Of a stretch of DNA of 30,176 bases, positions 21,168-28,850 are shown piece after piece; position 1 is the first letter of the stretch, and every line of letters begins with the position of its first letter. Source of the stretch: Pseudomonadota bacterium (GTDB taxonomy: Bacteria > Pseudomonadota > Gammaproteobacteria > Burkholderiales > Ferrovaceae); assembly GCA_021805725.1 (NCBI GenBank), contig JAJZEH010000058.1, positions 1-30,176 of the forward strand, given 5' to 3'. The notes beneath the pieces were generated by a model, which was not told the origin of the DNA, did not search any database, and worked only from the letters and a program-made list of their open reading frames with translations. The position numbers were made by a program, and so were the translations under genes.

Positions 21168-22253
21168 ATGGCCAAGCCTCCATCATCGCAGCCGGTGCGG
21201 GATGTCGCTACCGGCGTCCAGACAAACTGGACGATAGAAGGACTGCGCTTCATGGCCGCCCTGTTGGTGGTGATGGCGCATTACTGGATCTATCTCACCA
21301 CACAGCCTTCATTACTGGGCTTCAGCTTTACCGGCGTGGACCTGTTTTTTGTACTGAGCGGATTTGTTTTTGCCCCCTACTTTTTTGGCCGTCCACTGCA
21401 ACTTGCTCCACATTACGTTCGCAGGATTTTCAGAATTTACCCGCTTTACCTGGCGGCACTGGGGTTGTACGCCGCGCTCAAGGTCATGAATGGTCAGGAC
21501 CTGCGGTTTCTGGGGGAACACCTGTTCATGTTGCACACGCTCCAGAACACGCAGATTGCGTTCTACTACAATCCCGCCTTCTGGAGCCTGCCCCCCGAGA
21601 TGGAATTTTATCTGGTGCTGCCCTTGCTGGTAAAAGCGGCAGCATCCAGGCGCAACCTGTTGCTACTGGGATGGGGCGCGCTGGCGCTGCACCTTTGCAT
21701 TGCCTGGGCTTTGCCCGCGCAGGCCGAATCGGGGGCAGCGCTTGTGCTGTCGGCAAACCTGCCCGGTCGAGGCGTAGAATTTGCCCTGGGTGTGGCGGCC
21801 TGGAGACTGGCACGGCGCGACTGGAGCCTTGCGTGGCGACTGGGCCTGGTATTTGCCGCAACGCTGGGATGGTTTGTGCTGGGCAGCATCTGGCTTCACC
21901 TGGGTGACGACGGCATCGCTGCACAGCCCCTGCTGCGCGGCAACGTCAGCCTTCTGGCGGCCTGCAGTTTTGCGGTTTTGGTCGCGGCCTGCGCGGGGTG
22001 GGTTCGGTCACCGCCAGCCCTGTTGCAAGCCGCCGCCCAGTGGGGTGGAAATCTGAGCTACGGGATCTACCTTTTCCACAACGCACTGCCGGTACTGGTG
22101 TTGAAAGCCTGGCCGCACAGCCAGGGGGGGAGCCTGCTGTTGCTCAGCCTCTCGGGCACGCTGCTCGTGGCTTTTGTGGTTCATCAAATCATCGAGGCCC
22201 CGGCGCGAGCCTACGGGCGGGCTCTGGGCAGGCGCATGGGCAGGGTGGGCTAG
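21168..22253 (+). CDS. Acyltransferase 3 family membrane protein (OafA-like)
   Basis: This 361-residue polytopic protein has about ten hydrophobic segments and the family opening IEGLRFMAALLVVMAHYW (catalytic-type His) followed by FTGVDLFFVLSGFVFAPYF and RRIFRIYPLYL. Such proteins transfer acetyl or other acyl groups from the cytoplasm to surface polysaccharides. It starts 17 bp after the Crp/Fnr gene on the same strand and is followed by glycosyltransferase and ABC exporter genes, fitting O-antigen or exopolysaccharide decoration. Confidence 0.92.
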   Translation: MAKPPSSQPVRDVATGVQTNWTIEGLRFMAALLVVMAHYWIYLTTQPSLLGFSFTGVDLFFVLSGFVFAPYFFGRPLQLAPHYVRRIFRIYPLYLAALGLYAALKVMNGQDLRFLGEHLFMLHTLQNTQIAFYYNPAFWSLPPEMEFYLVLPLLVKAAASRRNLLLLGWGALALHLCIAWALPAQAESGAALVLSANLPGRGVEFALGVAAWRLARRDWSLAWRLGLVFAATLGWFVLGSIWLHLGDDGIAAQPLLRGNVSLLAACSFAVLVAACAGWVRSPPALLQAAAQWGGNLSYGIYLFHNALPVLVLKAWPHSQGGSLLLLSLSGTLLVAFVVHQIIEAPARAYGRALGRRMGRVG

Positions 22254-22265
22254 GCATGGCGGAAT

Positions 22266-22295
22266 TTGGCCTTTATAAAATGCGAGTGCTATATT
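22266..22295 (+). promoter_or_regulatory. Possible sigma70 promoter before the PIG-L/glycosyltransferase gene
   Basis: TTGGCC (22266-22271) and TATATT (22290-22295) are 18 nt apart in a locally AT-rich gap between the acyltransferase gene and ATG 22333. The match is moderate. Confidence 0.35.
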
Positions 22296-22332
22296 CCATG
22301 GCTTTTCATCTGGAAAACAGCGGCGATGAGCA

Positions 22333-25300
22333 ATGATGGCAATCCCTGACAAGGCGGAGACTACGATCAGATGCCGCCGGGCGCTGGTCCTGGCGCCACA
22401 TCCGGATGACGAGATATTCGGCTGTGGTGGTGCCATTGCAGCGCATGTGGCTGCGGGTGTTCCGGTAAGGCTCATCATCCTTACGGATGGCGCGCTGTTT
22501 GCCGATCCCGGGGTCAGGGCTTCAGAAAGTCGCGCGGCCGCCCAGGTGCTGGGCGCTGCCGAGCCGGAGTTCTGGGGCTATCCCGATGGCGGACTGGTGT
22601 ACGGAGATGCGCTCGTTGCGCGTATTGCCGAAACCTTGCGCAGCAGCGAATCGGACCTGGTTTACGCGCCTTCGCCCGAGGAGGTCCATCCCGACCATCG
22701 CGCCCTTGCCATGGCCGCCATGGAAGCCGTGCGGCGGGTGGGTGGGGCGACCAGGATTGCCTTTTATGAAGTGGGCATGCCGCTGCACCCCAACCTGTTT
22801 CTGGACATCACCCCCCATCTTGAGACCAAGCGGCGCGCCATGCGCTGTTTTGCGTCACAACTCGCCCATCAGCCCTACGACATCCAGGTCGAGGCCCTGA
22901 ACCGCTTTCGCACCTATACGCTGCCCAACACCGTTCTGGCTGCAGAGGCGTTTCATCTCGTCCAGCCGGATAAATTGGTCCCCGTGATCCAGCCCGTTGC
23001 GGCGCCGGCGGCCACCGGGGCGCCCCAGGGGCTCGTCACCATCATGATCCGCAGCATGAGCCGGCTTTGCCTGGCCCGGGCACTGGCATCCGTGGCGGCC
23101 CAGGACTATGGCCAGATTGAAGTGGTGGTCGTCGCGGCCACCCCGGACCATGCCCCCCTGGAGGACCGCTGTGGCCCCTTCGAGTTGCGTCTGATGCAAG
23201 GCGATGGCCGGCGTACGCGCAGCGAGGCGGCCAACATTGCCCTGCAGGCGGCGCGGGGTCGCTGGTTGATGTTTCTGGATGACGATGACTGGATTCTGCC
23301 CGATCACGTCAGCGGCCTCGTGGGAGCGCTGCGCGATCACCCGCAAGCTGTGGCGGCCTATTCGGGGGTCCACTGCGTGGAGCGCAGCGGGACCGAATGG
23401 AAGGTCGTGAGGGTCTACAACGAGCCGTGGTCGCCGGTCCGATTGCTGACCGAAAATTTCCTGCCCATTCATTCGGTGCTGTTTCGGCGCGAACTGATCG
23501 AAGGAGAAGCCCCCTGTGCTTTCGATCCCCACTTCGATCTTTTTGAGGATTGGGACTTCTGGCTGCAATGCATGGGCACTGGCCGGACCTTTGTGCACCA
23601 TCCCAGCATCACTGCCATGTACTGCATCAGCACCTCGTCGGGGCAGGGCGTGCGCGCCGATGCCACGGCTGGGCAGAGCGCCCTGCAGGCGATTCTGGAA
23701 AAATGGCACACACGCTGGCAGCCACAGCAGTTGCAGGATTGGGTGGCGGACTCCAGAAATTTGCGGCGATTGTTGGGTGAGGCCAACCGGGTCAATCTTG
23801 AATTGACCCACGACATCGGGAAGTTGAGCCAGGAAACGCGCTCCGTCCTGGAAATGCAGGCACAGCTTGCCGATGCGCAAAATCGGGTCGCCGCGCTTTA
23901 CGGTTCGCTTTCCTGGCGCATCACGGCGCCACTGCGGGCGGTGCGGCGCAGGCTTGGCGGCGTGCAGGAAGCCCTGTTGCAGTTACGCGCCCGCTTCATC
24001 GAACGCCTCTGGTCCGTGGCCGTTGCCTTCTACCGGAGTTCCCCGGCGCGATTCTTTCTGGCGCTGATCCCGTTTCGTTTCAAGCGCGCAGTGCGCGATC
24101 AACTGATGCGATTGCGTACGCTACCCGATGCCAGGCTGCTGGCACCGCCGCGCCCCCGGGTCGATCTGAAAGTAAGCCTGATCATCCCGGTATTCAATCA
24201 CGCGCAGTATCTTGCGCAATGCCTTGAAAGCGCGCTGGCCCAGACCTACGAAGCGCTGGAAGTCGTCGTGGTGGACGATGCGTCCACCGATCCCGAGGTG
24301 GGCAGGATCCTTGACGGTTTTGAGGGGCGTGAGCGCCTGATCATCATACGGAACACCCAAAACGAGGGGGTCTGTGCCGCGCAAAACCGGGCACTGATGG
24401 CCTCGCAAGGAGACGTGATCGGTTTTCTGGACTGCGATGACTATCTTCTGCCGCAGGCGGTTGCCCTCTGTCTGGGACACTGGCAGCCGGATACGGTTTA
24501 CAGTCATTCGGCACGGATCAACATCGATGCCGCAGGCAGGGAGGTCAGCCGGATCGCTTTCGACCATCTGCCGCGCCAGGATTATTTTTCCGAAAACCTG
24601 GCGGCCATGTACGCCACCCATTTCAAGATGATTCGGCGGGAATGCTTTGCCAAGGTGGGGCTGTTTGATCCGCGATTCAATTCTGCCCAGGACTACGACC
24701 TGCTGATGAGGATTGCCTTTCACTACCCCAGCAAGGCCTTCAAATACATTCCCGAGTTTGTCTACTGGCATCGCCTGCACGACAGGCAGATGACCCATGC
24801 CGCCCGTGAGGCACAGGATCGTTTCACGGGTTTGATCCAGGCCGAGGCGCGGCTTCGTGCAGAGGTCAGGGCCGGGGTCTTTGAACCGTTTGTTTCGTTC
24901 ATCATGTTGTCTTTTGGCAAGCATTCCCAGACGCTGGCGGCGATCAGAAGCCTGCAGGCCACCGTAAAAATCCCCCATGAAATCATTTTGCTCGACAACG
25001 GCTCGGATGCCGAGACGGTTTCCTTCATCAAGGAAAATATCGAGGGCCGGTTTTCTGCGGTGAAGTGTTTTTTCGAGCCCGAAAACCTGGGTCCGGCTGC
25101 GGGGCGCGCGCGCGCGCTCGCAAATGCGCGAGGGCCCTGGTATTTGTTCTTTGACAATGACGAAGTGGCGCAGCCGGGGTGGCTGGAGGAGATGCTGGTC
25201 CGTGCCAGGTCGGATGCTTCCATAGGGTCGGTGACGGCCAAGGTCATCTTTCCTGACGGCCGCGTGCAATGCGTGGGCGGCTTTGTTGAACAGCTGCCCG

Positions 25301-25764
25301 ACAAACCCCGGATTCGCCTGGGGCTCCATGGCAACAATCTGAACACCTACGATCTGGCCACTGCCCAGTTTCTGGACTGTGACTGGAGCCCGATCGGGGC
25401 CACGCTGTTTACGGTCAATCCCGCGCCATACCTGCATGCGGGCTATCCCAACGTGTTTGAAGACGTGGGCGTTTCCTTTGCGCTCGTAAAAAGGGGATTG
25501 CGACACGTCAATTGTCCCGCGGCCTGGGTTCTGCATGAACATGTGGCTTTTCAGCGCCAGGTGGAAATGGGCAAGCGCTACATGAACGCGCGCTACGACC
25601 CGAAGAAAATGCTCCTCAGCGTGGCTTCCTTTTACCGTGAGAACGGGTATCTGATCGAAGACGATTACGTCTGGCGCGAGAATGGTCTGACCGGGTTGAG
25701 CACGAAAGAGGTGCTGGCGCGGCTGGACGGCATGTCTTCCCTATACAATGCCTCGCATGAGTGA
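22333..25764 (+). CDS. PIG-L deacetylase fused to three GT2 glycosyltransferase domains
   Basis: This 1143-residue multidomain enzyme opens with a PIG-L/LmbE N-deacetylase domain (about 15-225; zinc motif PHPDDE at 22-27, and HPDH near 119). The first GT-A glycosyltransferase follows (about 235-470; FLDDDDW near 314), then a charged helical linker (about 485-560, possible coiled coil ending YGSLSWRITAPLRAVRRRL). A second GT2 (from about 613; VSLIIPVFNHAQYL, FLDCDDY near 697) and a third (from about 853; ENLGPAAGRARA, FFDNDE near 938) complete it. It probably deacetylates an N-acetylated sugar and adds several residues to a cell-surface glycan. The start could be ATG 22333 or 22336. The stop overlaps the start of the Wzm gene. 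Confidence 0.9.
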   Translation: MMAIPDKAETTIRCRRALVLAPHPDDEIFGCGGAIAAHVAAGVPVRLIILTDGALFADPGVRASESRAAAQVLGAAEPEFWGYPDGGLVYGDALVARIAETLRSSESDLVYAPSPEEVHPDHRALAMAAMEAVRRVGGATRIAFYEVGMPLHPNLFLDITPHLETKRRAMRCFASQLAHQPYDIQVEALNRFRTYTLPNTVLAAEAFHLVQPDKLVPVIQPVAAPAATGAPQGLVTIMIRSMSRLCLARALASVAAQDYGQIEVVVVAATPDHAPLEDRCGPFELRLMQGDGRRTRSEAANIALQAARGRWLMFLDDDDWILPDHVSGLVGALRDHPQAVAAYSGVHCVERSGTEWKVVRVYNEPWSPVRLLTENFLPIHSVLFRRELIEGEAPCAFDPHFDLFEDWDFWLQCMGTGRTFVHHPSITAMYCISTSSGQGVRADATAGQSALQAILEKWHTRWQPQQLQDWVADSRNLRRLLGEANRVNLELTHDIGKLSQETRSVLEMQAQLADAQNRVAALYGSLSWRITAPLRAVRRRLGGVQEALLQLRARFIERLWSVAVAFYRSSPARFFLALIPFRFKRAVRDQLMRLRTLPDARLLAPPRPRVDLKVSLIIPVFNHAQYLAQCLESALAQTYEALEVVVVDDASTDPEVGRILDGFEGRERLIIIRNTQNEGVCAAQNRALMASQGDVIGFLDCDDYLLPQAVALCLGHWQPDTVYSHSARINIDAAGREVSRIAFDHLPRQDYFSENLAAMYATHFKMIRRECFAKVGLFDPRFNSAQDYDLLMRIAFHYPSKAFKYIPEFVYWHRLHDRQMTHAAREAQDRFTGLIQAEARLRAEVRAGVFEPFVSFIMLSFGKHSQTLAAIRSLQATVKIPHEIILLDNGSDAETVSFIKENIEGRFSAVKCFFEPENLGPAAGRARALANARGPWYLFFDNDEVAQPGWLEEMLVRARSDASIGSVTAKVIFPDGRVQCVGGFVEQLPDKPRIRLGLHGNNLNTYDLATAQFLDCDWSPIGATLFTVNPAPYLHAGYPNVFEDVGVSFALVKRGLRHVNCPAAWVLHEHVAFQRQVEMGKRYMNARYDPKKMLLSVASFYRENGYLIEDDYVWRENGLTGLSTKEVLARLDGMSSLYNASHE

Positions 25765-26569
25765 TGCCCCTTCCCTGATGGCCTGGTGTCTGCCCTGGCG
25801 CCATGGCGGGCTGCTGCGGCAGTTTGTCAGGCGGCAGGTGCTGGCGCGTTATCGTGGCACCTTGCTGGGGGTAACCTGGAGCCTGCTGACGCCGTTGTTG
25901 ATGATGACGGTCTATACGCTGGTGTTTCGGTTTGTATTCAAGTTGCGATGGGAAGGTGGGGCAGATACCGGCTTTGATTTTGCCCTGAGGCTCTTTGCCG
26001 GCATGACGGTGTTCGGATTTTTCTCCGAATCCCTGATGCGTTCCCCCACGTTAATCCTGGAGCAGCCCAACCTGATCAAGAAAGTGGTGTTTCCAGTGGA
26101 AATCATGGCCTGGGTCAACTGCCTGTCGGGGCTTGTTTTTGCCCTGCCTGGCGTGTTGCTGTTGCTGCTGGCCTGTCTCGTGATGGGGGTTTCGGTTGCG
26201 CCTGCCTGGTTGTCGCTGCCCCTGATCTGGTTACCGTTGCTGCCGTTGTTGCTGGGGCTGGGCTGGTTTTTTTCTGCCCTGGGCGTGTATGTGCGCGACG
26301 TGGGGCAGGTTCTGGGGCTTGCCGTGACGCTGCTGCAGTTTCTCAGTCCGGTGTTCTATCCATTGAGTGCGGTGCCCCCTTTATTTCGGTCCGTCATGAT
26401 GATCAATCCGCTCACGCCCGTGATCGAGCAGACGCGCGCGGCCATTTTTGCGGGGCAATGGCCGGACATTGGAACGCTTTCCCTGGAGTTCCTGGTCTGC
26501 GGAATCGTGGCGATATCGGGTGCCTGGGTGTTTGCCCGCCTGCGCAGCGGCTTTGCCGACGTGCTGTAG
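25748..26569 (+). CDS. wzm: ABC-2 polysaccharide export permease (Wzm-like)
   Basis: This protein of 273 residues (270 if ATG 25757 is used) has about six membrane helices and the ABC-2 signature region RRQVLARYRGTLLGVTWSLL near the N terminus, EQPNLIKKVVFPVEIM and LSPVFYPLSAVP, typical of Wzm/KpsM/TagG transporters that move finished lipid-linked polysaccharide across the inner membrane. It overlaps the glycosyltransferase gene by 8-17 bp. Its ATPase partner is not next to it on this strand but is encoded convergently at 27.6-28.9 kb. The stop precedes a palindromic repeat by 9 bp. Confidence 0.92.
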   Translation: MPRMSDAPSLMAWCLPWRHGGLLRQFVRRQVLARYRGTLLGVTWSLLTPLLMMTVYTLVFRFVFKLRWEGGADTGFDFALRLFAGMTVFGFFSESLMRSPTLILEQPNLIKKVVFPVEIMAWVNCLSGLVFALPGVLLLLLACLVMGVSVAPAWLSLPLIWLPLLPLLLGLGWFFSALGVYVRDVGQVLGLAVTLLQFLSPVFYPLSAVPPLFRSVMMINPLTPVIEQTRAAIFAGQWPDIGTLSLEFLVCGIVAISGAWVFARLRSGFADVL

Positions 26570-26578
26570 GGCGGAGGT

Positions 26579-26628
26579 GGGGGTTTAGGGGACAGACCTC
26601 ACATGTGAGGTCTGTCCCCTAAACCCCC
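26579..26628. repeat. GACAGACC-family palindrome, copy 12 (perfect 50-bp palindrome)
   Basis: Arms 26579-26603 and 26604-26628 are perfectly complementary with no spacer, centred on ACATGT. The core GGGGACAGACCTCA is flanked on both sides by GGGTTTA. It lies between the convergent wzm and GNAT-like genes and could terminate both. Right of it are further CCCTAA-like steps. Confidence 0.97.
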
Positions 26629-26641
26629 TAACCCCCCTAAA

Positions 26642-27649
26642 CTATAGAAAATCGGTGTCGCCCCCCATCAGCAACCAACGGTCGCGCAGCGACTCGGCGG
26701 AGGGCCCGGGGGTGAAGCTGTTGCAGGGAATGGAAATATCGGTTTCGTTGAGCTGATGCGGCAGTTGCAGATGCTGATGAAAAGGCCGCGTCAGCCAGAG
26801 GGTAACCCGGTCGAGGCCCAGCTTTCGGGCCAGAAACAGTACCGCTTGCGCGCATTCGTCCCAGGCTGCAGTGGGCGCCACCATGTCCAGCCATTCCAGG
26901 CGATCCTCGTGCTGGCGTACGACGATGAGGCCGATGGCGCGTCGTGTCATGCGATGCTGCAGCAGCCAGACGCCATAACGGTGCTCGGGGTGGTTGAGGT
27001 AGCGCTGGGCGATTCGGGCAGCATCGCGAACCCCGATGAGGGCATCGGGCAGATCGCGACACATGGCCTGCCAGAGCAATGCAATCCTGGCGGCATCATG
27101 TTCGGGCGCGAGGGGGACCAGTCGTTGCAGCCAGGGCAGGCCATCAGCAGCGGTGGGCTTCCACACAAGTTCCATGATGCGGCCGACGGGCTGGTATACC
27201 CCCAGCCGCTGTCCCAATGTCATGGCGCGCCGGTTTGGAAACCCAAAGGCGTGCGGGTAGGCGGCAGCATCGCCCACGTGGCTGGCCAGAAAATGCGTGA
27301 CGGCCTGGTAAAAGGCCCCCTTGCGGGTCATCAGGCCGCGTTCGGCCGGACGCACCATCACGTCACCGATCTGCACCGCGCTACGCGTTTTTCCGGCATC
27401 GATGACGCTGCGGGGAAATCCGCCGTAATGGGCCACCAGTTCATCGCGTTCATTCCAGACGCCGCTGGCAAGGCCGCGGCCGCCGCCGTATTTCCACTCC
27501 CACAGCGCCCGGCTTAGCGGTTTGCCAAAGCATTCTGCAAACAGGCCGCGCACCAAATCCGCCTGGCTTGCGTCAAGCGGTGCAGCGCGCCAGCGGGCGG
27601 ATGCGCTAACCTGCTCCATGAAGGCTTTCGTGATGGCTTTGCCAGACAT
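26642..27649 (-). CDS. GNAT-like acyltransferase family protein in the polysaccharide cluster
   Basis: This soluble protein of 335 residues (325 if ATG 27619 is used) has an N-terminal segment (LFAECFGKPLSRALWEWKY, then AHYGGFPRSVI, QIGDVMVRPAERG) resembling GNAT N-acyltransferases that occur in polysaccharide loci. The C-terminal half contains a second, weaker segment of the same type (AIGLIVVRQHEDRLEWLDMV). It may acylate a sugar amine. The frame from 27649 overlaps the wzt gene by 44 bp; ATG 27619 reduces this to 14 bp and is plausible. I recognise the fold only tentatively. Confidence 0.6.
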   Translation of the reverse strand: MSGKAITKAFMEQVSASARWRAAPLDASQADLVRGLFAECFGKPLSRALWEWKYGGGRGLASGVWNERDELVAHYGGFPRSVIDAGKTRSAVQIGDVMVRPAERGLMTRKGAFYQAVTHFLASHVGDAAAYPHAFGFPNRRAMTLGQRLGVYQPVGRIMELVWKPTAADGLPWLQRLVPLAPEHDAARIALLWQAMCRDLPDALIGVRDAARIAQRYLNHPEHRYGVWLLQHRMTRRAIGLIVVRQHEDRLEWLDMVAPTAAWDECAQAVLFLARKLGLDRVTLWLTRPFHQHLQLPHQLNETDISIPCNSFTPGPSAESLRDRWLLMGGDTDFL

Positions 27650-28850
27650 GGGGCAGGATGACCAGCCCCTGTTCGATCCCGGTTTGAGTTACATGAAGCT
27701 GCACGCAGGAGAGGACGCCTTCGTAGATGTGCACGCCCGATTCGTCCAGAAGGAAGGTGTCAATGTGGTAGATGCCCTTGAGCAGGGGGATGGCGGGAAA
27801 GTGCAGCTCGATCTCGCCTTCGCCGGCAGCGTTGACCGGCAGGGATACCCCGTCAAACTGGGTGCTGCAGGAACTGACCGTGCGCCGGTCTTCGGTCATG
27901 ATGAGGATGCCTACCACGGGGGCGGGCAGCGAGGGGTCTGCGTGAAAGCGCACGCGGATGGACAGGCCCATCTGGCTTTGGAGGTGCGCCTCGCGCGTCC
28001 AGATGCCGTCCTCGACGCTGGCTTCGATATCTCCCAGCCACGCAAGCGCCTGGGGTGCCGGCTTGATGCCCTCCTGGCCGGGCACGTTTTCGCGATTGAG
28101 AATGAAGCTGTGGTAAGCCGCCACCACATCCGCCGGCTTGCCCTCCATGCGGATTTCGCCCAGTTCAAGCCAGAGTGCCCGGTCGCACAGGGCTTCGATC
28201 TGGTACATGGAGTGCGAGCAGAACAGGATGGTTTTGCCAGCGGCCTTCATCGTCATGATGCGCTCGAAGGATTTTCTGGCAAAGACGCTGTCGCCCACGG
28301 AAAGGGCTTCATCGATGATGACGATGTCCGGGTCCACATGCACGGCCACGGAAAACGCAAGGCGGACGTACATGCCGCTGGAGTAGGTTTTGACTGGCTG
28401 GTCGAGAAATTCTCCAATCTCGGAGAAGGCGACGATGTCAGCAAAGCGTGCTTCAGTCTCGTCGCGCGAAAGGCCAAGGATGGCCGCGTTGAGATAGATG
28501 TTTTCCCGACCCGAAAATTCCGGATTGAACCCGGCCCCCAGTTCCAGCAAGGACGCAACCCGGCCATTCACCCTGCGCTCGCCCGAGCTGGGTGTCAGGG
28601 TGCCGCACACCAGTTGCAGCAGGGTGGATTTGCCGGCGCCGTTGCGCCCGATGATGCCCACCACCTCGCCGCCAGAGATTTGCAGCGACAGGTTCTGCGT
28701 GGCGAAAAAGCGGCGGCCCCACTGGCGCCAACGCCCAAACAGTAGTTGCTTGAGGCGGTCCTGCGGGCGGTCGAACAGATCGTAATGCTTTGTGACCCGG
28801 TCCAGATAAATGACGGGGGCGCCGGGGTTGTTCAACGTGTTTTCCAGCAC
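27606..28850 (-). CDS. wzt: ABC polysaccharide export ATPase with Wzt-type C-terminal domain
   Basis: This 414-residue ATPase has Walker A GRNGAGKST (68-76), the TYSSGMYVRLAF signature region of the Wzt/KpsT/TagH subfamily, Walker B DIVIIDEAL and the switch His in CSHSM. About 170 further residues form a beta-rich C-terminal domain, as in O-antigen transporters where it recognises the modified non-reducing end of the chain. It should pair with the Wzm-like permease. The start is uncertain: GTG 28850 overlaps the radical SAM gene by 19 bp, and a TTG lies 15 nt further on. Both genes are on the minus strand and likely coupled. Confidence 0.93.
   Translation of the reverse strand: MLENTLNNPGAPVIYLDRVTKHYDLFDRPQDRLKQLLFGRWRQWGRRFFATQNLSLQISGGEVVGIIGRNGAGKSTLLQLVCGTLTPSSGERRVNGRVASLLELGAGFNPEFSGRENIYLNAAILGLSRDETEARFADIVAFSEIGEFLDQPVKTYSSGMYVRLAFSVAVHVDPDIVIIDEALSVGDSVFARKSFERIMTMKAAGKTILFCSHSMYQIEALCDRALWLELGEIRMEGKPADVVAAYHSFILNRENVPGQEGIKPAPQALAWLGDIEASVEDGIWTREAHLQSQMGLSIRVRFHADPSLPAPVVGILIMTEDRRTVSSCSTQFDGVSLPVNAAGEGEIELHFPAIPLLKGIYHIDTFLLDESGVHIYEGVLSCVQLHVTQTGIEQGLVILPHVWQSHHESLHGAG

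Noticed and set aside
24366..24378. GGGGGTCTGTGCC in the second GT2 domain resembling a repeat arm
   Set aside because: Only a partial match, no palindrome, and inside a continuous conserved coding region.
24121..25542. Minus-strand open frame of 473 codons
   Set aside because: Antisense of the second and third GT2 domains; high GC content keeps the opposite frame open.
1297..26628. Palindromes as ordinary Rho-independent terminators only
   Set aside because: Only the copy at 14280 has a clear T-run; others lie inside reading frames or at gene starts and share a conserved core, so termination alone does not explain them.
27522..28745. Plus-strand open frame of about 400 codons
   Set aside because: Antisense to the clearly recognisable wzt gene; its product has no family features.
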